Of a stretch of 28,546 nt of DNA, positions 9,305 through 17,205 are shown one piece after another. Position 1 is the first letter of the stretch. Each line of letters begins with the position of its first letter. The stretch is from positions 1 to 28,546 of the forward strand of contig JBOGJG010000183.1 in NCBI GenBank assembly GCA_050747825.1, written 5' to 3'. Below the pieces are notes generated by a model. That model did no database searches. It was not told the origin of the DNA and saw only the letters and a list, made by a program, of their open reading frames with translations. A program made the position numbers and the translations under genes. Origin of the DNA: JBOGJG01 sp050747825 (GTDB lineage: Bacteria; Acidobacteriota; UBA6911; RPQK01; JBOGJG01).

Positions 9305-10659
9305 GGCGCCAGATTCTTAGCGAGATCGTTAAAGATAACCACGCCCATCAGCAGGATGAGAAAAATAAATCCGATCTGAAAGATCCGCTCTTTGACTCGC
9401 AGGCTGAGCTCGCGGCCCATGATCCCTTCGATGGCCAGCAAGGCGATCAATCCCCCGTCCAGAATGGGAATTGGGAGCAGGTTGAAGATGCCAAGCTGCA
9501 GCGAAACCAGGGCCATAAAGCCGATAAGCGACACGAGACCGGCCGACGCGGCGACCCCCGAAAAGCGCGCAATTTCAATCGGACCCGACATGGTCTTCAG
9601 GGACGCATTGCCGGTGATCAGCTTCCCCAGGATCTCAAAAGTGAGCGTGGTGATCCGATAGGTACGCTCCACCGACCTTTGAGCCGCCGCGAAGAGACCA
9701 TACTGTTCAGTCCGCATGGGCAGTTTGGTGACGTCATAGCCCACAATGAAACCGGCGCGTGCTTGACCGTCCATATCTACGGGCACAACCATCGTTTCCA
9801 GGATTTGATCATCCCGCCTAACCTTGAAAAGCAGAGGCTGGCCTTCGTGGGTGGCAATGAACTCGGTCATGGTTTCCATACCATGACGTTCGGCGGTCCA
9901 GGCATTTTCTGGGACATCTTGTTCCTGGATGGAGATCAACTCATCTCCGCCTTGCAAACCAGCCTGATCTGCCGGGCTGTCCTTCTGCACTTCGACCACC
10001 GCCAGAGGGATGTCGGGAGCGATTCCGATGGTTCCCAGATGAAGGCTCTCATTGACAGCAGTGGTTACCTGCTTCTTGAGCAGTTCTCCGTTTCTCTCAA
10101 TGGTCAGGGTCAGGGTCTGATTCGGACTGGTGGCGATCTCGAGCTCGACATCTTCCCAGGTCGGCGTGCTGTCGCCCTGTATGGCCACGATGGTATCGCC
10201 GATCTGAAGTCCGGCTTCAGCAGCGGGAGAGGCCTCGTGAATCTGTTCGACAGTGGCGGGATCGTCTTTGAAAGCCGGCACCTCGATGCCCACCATGTAC
10301 TGTCCCGTAAGCAGGAACAGAGCGAGTCCTATGTTCATGAGCGGACCTGCCACTGCTACCGCAAATCGATGCAGTTTGGGGCGTGAGAGGAATTCATCAG
10401 GAGAGCCGGTGAGGTTTTCATCGTAATTCTCTCCCGACATTTTCACGTATCCACCCAGGGGAAGCAGGCTGATCCGATAGTCCGTGTCCCCCCAACGAAA
10501 CCCCAGGAGACGGGGTCCGAATCCCAGAGAAAATGTCTCCACTCGAATGCCCAGGTACTTTGCGACCAGATAATGGCCCAACTCATGAATGAAAATCATC
10601 ACGCCCAGCACGAAAATGAAGGCGATGACGCTAAGTCCTATAGTGTTCAATAAGTCCAA
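9301..10659 (-). CDS. rseP: RseP-like site-2 intramembrane zinc metalloprotease
   Basis: A 452-aa polytopic membrane protease. The zinc motif HELGH is at residues 25-29 in the first helix, two PDZ domains lie near 115-200 and 205-300, and the second active-site motif NLLPIPILDGG is near 394-404, followed by a last helix. RseP cuts anti-sigma factors or signal peptides within the inner membrane. It is the last gene of the purE-to-rseP run, directly after dxr, the usual position of this gene in the uppS-cdsA-dxr-rseP cluster. In many genomes bamA follows; here bamA lies at 208-3114 with tamB. The start is TTG 10659, supported by AGGAGG about ten bases upstream. All catalytic residues are present. 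Confidence 0.95.
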   Translation of the reverse strand: MDLLNTIGLSVIAFIFVLGVMIFIHELGHYLVAKYLGIRVETFSLGFGPRLLGFRWGDTDYRISLLPLGGYVKMSGENYDENLTGSPDEFLSRPKLHRFAVAVAGPLMNIGLALFLLTGQYMVGIEVPAFKDDPATVEQIHEASPAAEAGLQIGDTIVAIQGDSTPTWEDVELEIATSPNQTLTLTIERNGELLKKQVTTAVNESLHLGTIGIAPDIPLAVVEVQKDSPADQAGLQGGDELISIQEQDVPENAWTAERHGMETMTEFIATHEGQPLLFKVRRDDQILETMVVPVDMDGQARAGFIVGYDVTKLPMRTEQYGLFAAAQRSVERTYRITTLTFEILGKLITGNASLKTMSGPIEIARFSGVAASAGLVSLIGFMALVSLQLGIFNLLPIPILDGGLIALLAIEGIMGRELSLRVKERIFQIGFIFLILLMGVVIFNDLAKNLAP

Positions 10660-10725
10660 ATTGGATAGTCCTCCTACTACATTCTACCAAGACGGTTTTT
10701 GAGCGCCACAGTTTCAAGTTAGGAT

Positions 10726-10778
10726 CCAAACCGTTAAAATTTAATTTTTCGCCAAAAAATTAAATTTTAACGGTTTGG
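10726..10778. terminator. Perfect 24-bp palindrome over the dxr stop; likely bidirectional terminator or mobile palindrome
   Basis: Left arm 10726-10749 and right arm 10755-10778 match perfectly as inverted repeats around a 5-nt loop (CGCCA). The stem runs from a CCAAACCG end to an AT-only inner part. The dxr stop (10741-10743) lies inside the left arm, and the last eleven or so Dxr codons come from the palindrome. Fold energy should be high, although a loop-proximal AT stem without a U tract is not a textbook terminator. It resembles the CCGCTAAAAT palindrome over the thuA stop at 20642-20691. Confidence 0.6.
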
Positions 10779-11919
10779 CCCCAGCCACGCCCAATGCCGA
10801 CTCGCGGGCTTGGCGATCGGCTTCCAAAACGGTTTCCAAGTCGGTAACGGGAATAGGATGATGCTGGTCCAGCACTTCCTCGATAATCTCGGGGATAGCG
10901 GAAAACGAGATCTGGCCACGCAGGAAGCAATTGACGGCGATTTCGTTGGCGGCATTGAGAGCCGTCGGATAAGTCTGCCCTTGCCGCAGCGACTCGTAAG
11001 CCAGGCGAATGCAGGGAAACTTCTCCAGGTCGGGCTGATAAAACTCCAGGGGAGCCTGAGAAAAGAAGTCCAGCGAGGGAAGAGTCGAGTCCCAGCGCTC
11101 AGGGTAAGAAAGAGCATAGAGCAGGGCCGAGCGCATATCCGTGATGCTCATCTGAGCCAGCACGGCACCGTCTATAAACTCCACCATCGAATGGATGGTC
11201 GATTGCGGATGGATGATGATCGAGATCTGGCGGGCGCAGATCCCGAACAGATGATGGGCCTCAATGACTTCCAACCCCTTGTTCATGAGAGTAGCTGAAT
11301 CGACAGTGATCTTGGGTCCCATCCGCCACGTGGGGTGATTCAGAGCTTGCTCCACCGTGACGCTTTCCAGTTCCTGTTTGCTGTTGCGGAAAAAGGGTCC
11401 GCCGGAGGCGGTGAGCAGCAGCCGGCGGACGTCCCTCGTGCAGGCGCCGCGCAGGCACTGATGAAGGGCGCTGTGCTCGCTGTCCACCGGGAGCAGGTTG
11501 AGTTTATTGGACTTCACCAGCGGCATGATCAGCTCGCCGGCCATCACCAGCGTCTCCTTGTTGGCCAGTGCGACGTCCTTCTTGTGTAAGAGCGCCTGGT
11601 AGGTGGGCACGAGACCGGCGGCTCCCGTGATGCCGGCAATCACTATGTCTGCTTGCGGATGCGTAGCGGCTTGCGTGACGCCCTCCAGGCCCGAGACGAC
11701 CTGCGTCGATCCAAGCCTTCCATTCAGCGCCTGGGCAGCTGCGTGATCAAAGAGCGCCACCAGCTCGGGCTGGTATTTCAGCGCCTGCTCGTGCAGCATA
11801 TCCGCCTGCTTGTAAGCGGCCAGGGTGACCACCTGGAAGCGCTCCGGATAAAGATCGACCAGACTCAGAGCGCTCTGCCCAATTGATCCCGTCGATCCCA
11901 AAATCGCAATCTTCTTCAT
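10741..11919 (-). CDS. dxr: 1-deoxy-D-xylulose 5-phosphate reductoisomerase
   Basis: Makes 2-C-methyl-D-erythritol 4-phosphate with NADPH, the committed step of the MEP isoprenoid pathway in the cytoplasm. The 392-aa length is normal. The N-terminus has the nucleotide motif GSTGSIGQSAL; the metal and substrate site VDSEHSALHQCL is near residues 147-158, and TASGGPF follows near 172-178. ATG 11919 is preceded by an array of five 7-bp units (ATGTAGG/CTGTAGG on the coding strand), which replaces a normal leader between cdsA and dxr. Each unit carries an AGG Shine-Dalgarno-like core. The C-terminal PLKFNFLAKN comes from a perfect palindrome and is probably an addition to the ancestral end. Its product feeds UppS, encoded two genes upstream. 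Confidence 0.96.
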   Translation of the reverse strand: MKKIAILGSTGSIGQSALSLVDLYPERFQVVTLAAYKQADMLHEQALKYQPELVALFDHAAAQALNGRLGSTQVVSGLEGVTQAATHPQADIVIAGITGAAGLVPTYQALLHKKDVALANKETLVMAGELIMPLVKSNKLNLLPVDSEHSALHQCLRGACTRDVRRLLLTASGGPFFRNSKQELESVTVEQALNHPTWRMGPKITVDSATLMNKGLEVIEAHHLFGICARQISIIIHPQSTIHSMVEFIDGAVLAQMSITDMRSALLYALSYPERWDSTLPSLDFFSQAPLEFYQPDLEKFPCIRLAYESLRQGQTYPTALNAANEIAVNCFLRGQISFSAIPEIIEEVLDQHHPIPVTDLETVLEADRQARESALGVAGAKPLKFNFLAKN

Positions 11920-11954
11920 CCTACATCCTACATCCTACAGCCTACAGCCTACAG
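11920..11954. repeat. Five-copy heptad array between cdsA and dxr
   Basis: CCTACAT twice then CCTACAG three times on the plus strand; in gene orientation CTGTAGG x3 and ATGTAGG x2, followed directly by the dxr start ATGAAG. The cdsA stop TAG (11949-11951) lies within a unit. Each ATGTAGG unit contains an ATG followed at once by TAG, a minimal start-stop, and an AGG that could pair with 16S rRNA. A change in copy number would move these elements relative to the dxr start. Confidence 0.92.
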
Positions 11955-12731
11955 CCTTAAGAGTGCCAGCAAATAGTAGGTCGGGAAGGCAAAAAGAAGA
12001 CTGTCGATTCGATCCAGCAGACCACCATGTCCCGGGATAAGCGAAGAGCTGTCCTTGACGCCGGCGCCTCGCTTGAGCATGGATTCGAACAGGTCCCCCA
12101 GGATGCCGCTGGTCCCCAGCAGAGCCCCCATCAGGACGAGGAACTCCACAGATTTAAAAGGGAGCAGGTAGCCTCCGAAGAGAACTGCCACCAGAATGGA
12201 AAAGAAGACGGCGGCGATGTAACCTTCCATGGACTTCTTGGGACTGATACGGGGAGTGACCTTGTGCCTTCCCCAGGTCCGGCCGATGAAGTAAGCTCCG
12301 CCGTCCCCGCCCCAAACCACCAGCAGCACCAGCAAAAGCTCCCACTTGCGGGATGGCTGCAGAAGGGAGGGCACAGAGAGTGGCAGTGAAAGATAGAAGA
12401 TCACCAGCAGGTTGCCTGAGACGCTGTGAAAAGCGTGGCTGATTTCCTGCCCGCCCAGCACGCACCAACTCAGAATGACTATCACCGCCAGGAGGATGCA
12501 GGGGACCAGCAGGCTGGGAAAGTAAAACCAGACCCAGGGAAAAGCCAGGGCAAAGGGGAAGGTGATCCAGTAGCGTGTCACCGAATGTGTGGCCAGAAGC
12601 CTCAGTAGCTCCAGCGTGCCAAGCAGTAGAATGAATGTGATCAGAAGCAGGAAAATCCAGGCGGGAAAATAAAAAATGGAACCAATGGCCAGCGGCGAGA
12701 GGATCAGCGTGGTCAGAATGCGCTGCGTCAT
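11949..12731 (-). CDS. cdsA: Phosphatidate cytidylyltransferase (CDP-diglyceride synthase)
   Basis: Converts phosphatidate and CTP into CDP-diacylglycerol, the branch point of phospholipid synthesis, at the inner membrane. The 260-aa protein is very hydrophobic with about seven or eight membrane segments. The family signature is intact near residues 211-240: SMLKRGAGVKD, then PGHGGLLDRIDS with the paired acidic residues. Its ATG overlaps the uppS stop (ATGA). The stop codon TAG is supplied by a heptad repeat unit that continues to dxr, so the natural C-terminus may have been slightly trimmed or extended by repeat insertion; the protein still ends at the expected place after the last helix. 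Confidence 0.95.
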   Translation of the reverse strand: MTQRILTTLILSPLAIGSIFYFPAWIFLLLITFILLLGTLELLRLLATHSVTRYWITFPFALAFPWVWFYFPSLLVPCILLAVIVILSWCVLGGQEISHAFHSVSGNLLVIFYLSLPLSVPSLLQPSRKWELLLVLLVVWGGDGGAYFIGRTWGRHKVTPRISPKKSMEGYIAAVFFSILVAVLFGGYLLPFKSVEFLVLMGALLGTSGILGDLFESMLKRGAGVKDSSSLIPGHGGLLDRIDSLLFAFPTYYLLALLRL

Positions 12732-13519
12732 CGAATATTTTGGAAGGACATGGATTCAATGCCGCCGTAGCGGCGTTCCCGCCTTTGAAAATCCTCGATA
12801 GCCTGCAGCAGATGAAGGCTGCGAAAGTCGGGCCAATAGACCTCGGTCACATAGATCTCAGCGTAGGCTATCTGCCAGAGCAGGAAGTTGCTGATTCGCA
12901 TTTCGCCGCTGGTGCGGATGAGCAGATCCGGAGAGGGCAGTCCTTTCGTGTAGAGCTCGCTTTCAATATCCGCTTCGCTGATCTGCCGATTCGCCGCCTG
13001 CCGCAAAAGCCGGTTCACGGCATCTACAATTTCCAGCCGCGCGCTGTAGTTCAAGGCTATGACCAGCTTCATGCCGCTGTTCCCTCGGCTCTCCTCTTCC
13101 ACGTATTGCAATTCCCGCTGAACCGGCTCGGGAAGTTCCTCGATCCGTCCGATGGCCCGAAAGCAAATATTGCTTTCCTGGATAGTGGCCAACTCTTTAC
13201 GCAAGTATTCCTTCAGGAGGTCCATCAGCATCCTGACCTCGGCGGCGGGACGCTTCCAGTTTTCGGCCGAAAAGGCGTAAAGGGTGAGCACCGGAATGGT
13301 TAAGCGAGCGCAGGTCTCGATGGTGGACTTCACGGCCTGGATGCCGGCGCGATGGCCCTCGACTCGAGGCAGGTGGCGCTGCCTGGCCCAACGGCCGTTG
13401 CCGTCCATGATGACCGCTATGTGGCGGGGCAGCCGCTCGGGGTCTAGCGAGAGGATCAGTTGTGCTTCCGCACTGTCACGACTCAGAACTTCTTCGAAGT
13501 TCTTGAACAATCGATTCAT
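12728..13519 (-). CDS. uppS: Undecaprenyl diphosphate synthase (cis-prenyltransferase)
   Basis: Extends farnesyl diphosphate with isopentenyl diphosphate in cis to give the lipid carrier for peptidoglycan and O-antigen. Motifs in order: HIAVIMDGNGRWA (catalytic Asp near residue 39, 263-aa numbering), GHRAG, YAFSAENWKRP, and the C-terminal PSPDLLIRTSGEMRISNFLLWQ. The ATG at 13519 is preferred over a GTG three codons upstream because conserved sequence starts later and GGTG precedes the ATG at proper distance; the choice is not certain. cdsA follows with an ATGA overlap. A gap of 40 bp separates it from truA upstream, still consistent with one transcript. Confidence 0.95.
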   Translation of the reverse strand: MNRLFKNFEEVLSRDSAEAQLILSLDPERLPRHIAVIMDGNGRWARQRHLPRVEGHRAGIQAVKSTIETCARLTIPVLTLYAFSAENWKRPAAEVRMLMDLLKEYLRKELATIQESNICFRAIGRIEELPEPVQRELQYVEEESRGNSGMKLVIALNYSARLEIVDAVNRLLRQAANRQISEADIESELYTKGLPSPDLLIRTSGEMRISNFLLWQIAYAEIYVTEVYWPDFRSLHLLQAIEDFQRRERRYGGIESMSFQNIR

Positions 13520-13559
13520 GGGTAGCACCAGCTAATCGTATTGCCGAAACAGTTGAGGG

Positions 13560-14318
13560 TCAATACCAGATTCGAATCAGAAACAGGGAGTGAGCGGGTG
13601 CAGTGGGACCCGCTTTGCGGCGGTCTCGGGACTTCAGGATCGCCTGCAGGTCCTGGACTGGGCGTTTTCCCGCTCCAATCTGAAGGAGTGTCCCCGCGAT
13701 GTTTCGCACCATATGATGCAGAAAGCCGTCGGCTTCTACCCGATAAGTGAGGAGCCGTCCCTTTTTCCGAATAGTCGAACTGAAAACAGTCCTTTCTTTG
13801 CTCTTGACTCGGCTCGCCGCCGCCGCGAATCCACTGAAGTCATGCCGTCCCTGGAGGACTTGGGCAGCCTGCTGCATGGCGCGCCAGTCCAGCGGGGAGA
13901 TGACGTGATTGACCAAACCGTGCTGGAAAGGGGATAAAACGTGTCCGTTGTAGATCCGGTACTCATAGCGCTTCCTTAGGGCATCTTTCTGAGCATGAAA
14001 CCGGGGATGGGCGATGGTCAAAGAGGTGATTCGAATGTCGGGCGGGAGCACCGCGTTGAGCGAACGCTGCAGCCGCCGCGGAGACCTGGCCGGCTTTTCT
14101 CCCGGCGGGCCGGCTCCCGCCAATGAGAAGTGGGCCACCTGGCGCAGGGCATGCACCCCCGCATCCGTCCTCCCGGCCCCCACCACGCTTGCGTCCTCGG
14201 CCGTGACGGCCTGGACAGCGTCTTTGATCGTTCCCTGAACGGTCGTCTGACTCTTCTGGATCTGCCACCCGGCATAGCGGGTGCCCACGTACTGAATGAC
14301 GATTTTGTATTTGGTCAA
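13560..14318 (-). CDS. truA: tRNA pseudouridine(38-40) synthase
   Basis: Isomerises uridines 38-40 in the anticodon stem-loop of tRNAs. The 252-aa length is standard. N-terminal YVGTRYAGWQIQ is followed by GAGRTDAGVHALRQVAHF, with the catalytic Asp at residue 52, and by the C-terminal FLHHMVRNIAGTLL. The start is a TTG that overlaps the purK stop (TTGA); no better start exists because conserved sequence begins a few residues later. The purK coupling and the 40-bp gap to uppS place it in the middle of the minus-strand run. No defects are seen. Confidence 0.95.
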   Translation of the reverse strand: MTKYKIVIQYVGTRYAGWQIQKSQTTVQGTIKDAVQAVTAEDASVVGAGRTDAGVHALRQVAHFSLAGAGPPGEKPARSPRRLQRSLNAVLPPDIRITSLTIAHPRFHAQKDALRKRYEYRIYNGHVLSPFQHGLVNHVISPLDWRAMQQAAQVLQGRHDFSGFAAAASRVKSKERTVFSSTIRKKGRLLTYRVEADGFLHHMVRNIAGTLLQIGAGKRPVQDLQAILKSRDRRKAGPTAPAHSLFLIRIWY

Positions 14319-15451
14319 GACTTAGGCTCACCTTTAGGCTCACGCCCGGATCCTGGAGACACGCATTCTATTTGACGCAGGAGCTGTTCCAACCGGATTG
14401 CCAAATCTTGGAGACTGGTGTCCAGCAGAGTGACATGTCCCAGCTTGCGCCGGGAGTAAGGGGCCTTGTTATAGAGATGGAGGTGTGCGCCGGGGATAGC
14501 CAGGATCTGGTGAGCCTGGGGAAGCGAGCCAATCAGGTTGGCCATGGCGGAATGGCCTCGGGGCGTCACCGATCCCAGAGGCAGGCCCGAGATGGCCCGC
14601 AGGTGATTCTCGAACTGGCTGGTCTCGGCGCCCTCAATCGTCCAGTGGCCTGAGTTGTGGACCCGGCAGGCCATTTCATTGGCCAGCAGTTGGCCCTCGT
14701 ACTCGAAGAATTCCATGGCGAGGACGCCGGTATAGTCCAGCGACTTGAGGACTCGATAGGCATACTCTTCGGCCTGTTTCTGAAGCTCAGGCCTCAGCTC
14801 CGGCGCCGGCGCCAGTGTGAGACGAAGTATCCCGTCGCGATGATGATTCTCCACCAGCGGATAAAAGGCCACGCTCCGGCTGCGATCCTGAACCGCCAAA
14901 ATGGAAGCTTCCCGCCTGAAGGGAACAAAACGCTCCAGAATTGCAGGGCGCTCCTGCAACCGGCTCCAGGCATCTGCCGCGTTCTGGGCCGCTCTGATGA
15001 CCTCCTGGCCCTTGCCGTCGTAGCCCAGCCGGCGATGCTTTAACACCGCCGGGCAGCCGATCTTCTGGAGCGCCTGCTCCAGTTCGCTGAGATTGTCTAC
15101 CAGCTCATATTCGGTCGTTGGGATTTCCAGCTCGACGAACCGTTTCTTCTCGTTTCCCCGATCCTGGGCCATTTCCAGAGCTTCCGGTGCAGGATAGACC
15201 GGCACCTTTTCCTGGAGAACCCGGGCTGTGTCAACCGGGACATTCTCAAATTCGTATGTGGCCAGGTCCAGACCTGAGGCGAAGCGCTCCAGAGCCTCCA
15301 GATTATCGTATCCTGCCGTGATCTGCTCACCCAGGCTGCCCGCCGAAATCTCCGCCGACGGATCAAAGAAGCGGAAGGTAAATCCAAGCGGACAACCGGC
15401 CAGGGCCAGCATGCGCCCCAGTTGGCCTCCGCCTAAAACTCCAACCTTCAC
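14315..15451 (-). CDS. purK: N5-carboxyaminoimidazole ribonucleotide synthase
   Basis: ATP-grasp enzyme that carboxylates aminoimidazole ribonucleotide to N5-CAIR in purine synthesis. The N-terminal GGGQLGRMLA is typical; the ATP-grasp core holds YDGKGQ and EMACRVHNSGHWT near residues 140-150 and 255-270. Length 378 aa is normal. The GTG start overlaps the purE stop (GTGA), preceded by GGAGG. The last residues (GREPKGEPKS) come from an imperfect 12-bp tandem duplication at 14322-14343, another example of repeat growth at a gene 3' end. It works with PurE, encoded just upstream. Confidence 0.95.
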   Translation of the reverse strand: MKVGVLGGGQLGRMLALAGCPLGFTFRFFDPSAEISAGSLGEQITAGYDNLEALERFASGLDLATYEFENVPVDTARVLQEKVPVYPAPEALEMAQDRGNEKKRFVELEIPTTEYELVDNLSELEQALQKIGCPAVLKHRRLGYDGKGQEVIRAAQNAADAWSRLQERPAILERFVPFRREASILAVQDRSRSVAFYPLVENHHRDGILRLTLAPAPELRPELQKQAEEYAYRVLKSLDYTGVLAMEFFEYEGQLLANEMACRVHNSGHWTIEGAETSQFENHLRAISGLPLGSVTPRGHSAMANLIGSLPQAHQILAIPGAHLHLYNKAPYSRRKLGHVTLLDTSLQDLAIRLEQLLRQIECVSPGSGREPKGEPKS

Positions 15452-15942
15452 CGATCCTCCCTGGGATCAGGATGGGTGAGGACCGATTGAGTTTGATCCT
15501 CGCGGTAGCGCTTCAAAGCGGCCCGAAACTGCGGATGCTTGTTCCCCAGGATGGAAACTGCCAGAAGCGCCGCGTTGATGGCGCCCGGTTTGCCGATAGC
15601 CAGAGTTCCCACCGGAACGCCACCGGGCATCTGGACGATGGATAGGAGGGAATCCATCCCTTTGAGAGCTTTCGATTTGACAGGCACACCCAGTACCGGC
15701 AGAGTCGTATTGGCAGCCACCATGCCGGGCAGATGAGCGGCGCCGCCCGCCCCTGCAATGATCACCTCCAGCCCCCGGCCCTCGGCGGATTTGGCATATT
15801 CGAACAGCAAATCGGGAGTTCGATGAGCGGACACCACTCGCACCTCAAACGGCACTTCGAGTTGCTCCAATGTCGCCGCGGCACTCGAGAGCGTCTCCCA
15901 GTCCGACCGCGAACCCATAACCACAGCAACCAGCGGCTCCAT
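15448..15942 (-). CDS. purE: N5-carboxyaminoimidazole ribonucleotide mutase, class I PurE
   Basis: Converts N5-CAIR, the PurK product, to CAIR. The 164-aa protein carries the class I signature: VVMGSRSDWETL, VSAHRTPDLL with the catalytic His, GAGGAAHLPGM, and MPGGVPVGTLAIG. ATG 15942 has GAGGG seven bases upstream. The reading frame stays open far upstream, over the divergent adh gene, but homology begins at this ATG. First gene of the seven-gene minus-strand run; its upstream region (15943-16116) holds a TGTCAC dyad and an inverted-repeat element shared with adh. Confidence 0.96.
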   Translation of the reverse strand: MEPLVAVVMGSRSDWETLSSAAATLEQLEVPFEVRVVSAHRTPDLLFEYAKSAEGRGLEVIIAGAGGAAHLPGMVAANTTLPVLGVPVKSKALKGMDSLLSIVQMPGGVPVGTLAIGKPGAINAALLAVSILGNKHPQFRAALKRYREDQTQSVLTHPDPREDR

Positions 15943-15969
15943 AAACTGTCCCTCAAAAACCATCCATGA

Positions 15970-15989
15970 TGTCACACAATCGGGTGACA
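15970..15989. promoter_or_regulatory. TGTCAC-N8-GTGACA dyad between purE and adh
   Basis: Perfect 6-bp inverted arms at 15970-15975 and 15984-15989 in the divergent purE/adh region. A similar TGTCA-N6-TGACA dyad lies in the other divergent gap at 28197-28212. It could be an operator for a dimeric regulator, but no regulator is known here. Confidence 0.3.
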
Positions 15990-16026
15990 CGCACGAAAAA
16001 TACGGGAGGAGAAGAGGAGAAGAGGA

Positions 16027-16099
16027 GAAATACGGTGACGTTCCACGGCAGACCCGCTCCCTTACGGTCGCGGCTCGGAGTGGAACGTCCCCGTATTTC
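16027..16099. repeat. Inverted-repeat element in the purE-adh gap
   Basis: Arms at 16027-16046 and 16080-16099 (GAAATACGG-x-GACGTTCCAC) match at 19 of 20 positions. The loop holds at 16054-16078 a minus-strand copy of a GAGCCGCGACCGTAAG repeat; a second copy in plus orientation lies at 17173-17197. Left of it an 8-bp unit AGGAGAAG is repeated three times (16006-16029). The arrangement looks like a small non-autonomous mobile element or REP-type dimer. I have the impression that GAGCCGCGACCGTAAG recurs in Acidobacteriota genomes, but this was not checked. Confidence 0.7.
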
Positions 16100-16116
16100 G
16101 GCGTAGGATAGGGGCG

Positions 16117-17133
16117 ATGAGGGCGGCGTTGCTGGTGGAGTTTGGCTCGGACTTGCGCGTGGAGGAGATCCCGAGGCCGACTGCGGGAAAAGGGCAGGTG
16201 CTCGTGCGGGTGGAGGCCTGTGGAGTTTGCCACAGCGACCTGCATTTGGCTCGCGGCCACTGGGAGCGGTTCAAACAGCAGATGCAACTCCCGCGCGTTC
16301 TGGGGCATGAAGTCGCCGGCAAGGTCGTTGAGATAGGCCCGGGCGTGAAGAATCTTCAGGAAGGGCAGCCGGTCGGAGTCGCCTGGTTTCACCATACCTG
16401 CGGCAGTTGCCATTATTGCAATCGTGACCTCGAGGTCTTCTGCCATGAGCCTGCCGTCACCGGTGTCGATGTCAACGGCGGCCTGGCCGAATACCTGGTG
16501 GCCTGGAGCAGCCATGTGATCCCGATTCCCGACGGGGTTCCCCTGAAAAGCGCAGCGCCGCTCTTCTGTGCCGGGGGAACCGTCTACAGCGCCCTGCAGA
16601 AGGTGAATCTCAAATCGGCTCACCTCGGCATCTGGGGCGTGGGCGGCCTGGGACACCTGGCCCTCGAGCTGGGCCGAATTGGCGGAGCGCGGATCACGGT
16701 AGTCGATGTAAATCCGGAAAAGCTTGCCCTGGCTGAAGACCTGGGGGCCGATACGGTGATCCTGGCTTCTGAGGCTTCCGGATGGTTCGAGGACTTGAAA
16801 AACAAGGTAGACGTGGCCCTGGTGGCAGCCACTTCTATTGAGGCTTACTCCAGCGCCCTTCAGGGACTGCATAAAAACGGCTCTCTCCTGGCGGTTGGAC
16901 TTCCTTCCGATCCGCTGCCCTGGACGGCACCGGATCTAGTCCGCTCGGGTATCAGGATCATTCCTTCCCGGGTCAGCAGCCGCGAGGAGTTGCGTCGTCT
17001 CCTTTCCCTGGCGGCAAACCGTCAAATCGAGGCCCGCGTCAACTCCTACCCGTTGGAGCAAATCAATCACGTCTTGAGTGAATTGGAGGAAGGAAGGATC
17101 TCCGGGCGGGCAGTGATTGCTTTTGAAGAATAA
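16117..17133 (+). CDS. Zinc-dependent medium-chain alcohol/sugar dehydrogenase
   Basis: A 338-aa MDR-family dehydrogenase. Catalytic zinc ligands are Cys38 (GVCHSD), His64 (GHE) and Cys151 (LFCAGG); structural zinc ligands are Cys95, 98, 101 and 109. The Rossmann motif GVGGLGHLAL is near 175-184 and is followed by VVDVN, whose Asp favours NAD over NADP. The fold is that of AdhP/AdhA-type alcohol dehydrogenases; several archaeal pentose dehydrogenases also belong to this superfamily. The two downstream genes look like the end of oxidative pentose breakdown, so a sugar substrate is plausible but inferred. The start has GGATAGGGG before it. A repeat copy separates it from the next gene. Confidence 0.88.
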   Translation: MRAALLVEFGSDLRVEEIPRPTAGKGQVLVRVEACGVCHSDLHLARGHWERFKQQMQLPRVLGHEVAGKVVEIGPGVKNLQEGQPVGVAWFHHTCGSCHYCNRDLEVFCHEPAVTGVDVNGGLAEYLVAWSSHVIPIPDGVPLKSAAPLFCAGGTVYSALQKVNLKSAHLGIWGVGGLGHLALELGRIGGARITVVDVNPEKLALAEDLGADTVILASEASGWFEDLKNKVDVALVAATSIEAYSSALQGLHKNGSLLAVGLPSDPLPWTAPDLVRSGIRIIPSRVSSREELRRLLSLAANRQIEARVNSYPLEQINHVLSELEEGRISGRAVIAFEE

Positions 17134-17172
17134 CGGCCGGTTGGAGAATGTCGGGCCAGGCGTAAACGCCAA

Positions 17173-17197
17173 CCGAGCCGCGACCGTAAGAGAGCGG
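17173..17197 (+). repeat. Dispersed GAGCCGCGACCGTAAG repeat, second copy
   Basis: This 25-bp stretch matches the reverse complement of 16054-16078 at 24 of 25 positions. It ends eight bases before the start codon of the FAH-family gene and therefore occupies the place of its leader. A small GGCG-TAAA-CGCC hairpin sits just upstream. Confidence 0.75.
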
Positions 17198-17205
17198 CCA
17201 CTGAG

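Noticed and set aside
15943..16872. Long N-terminal extension of the purE reading frame on the minus strand
   Set aside because: It runs antisense across adh, which has full family motifs; PurE homology and a ribosome binding site begin at ATG 15942.
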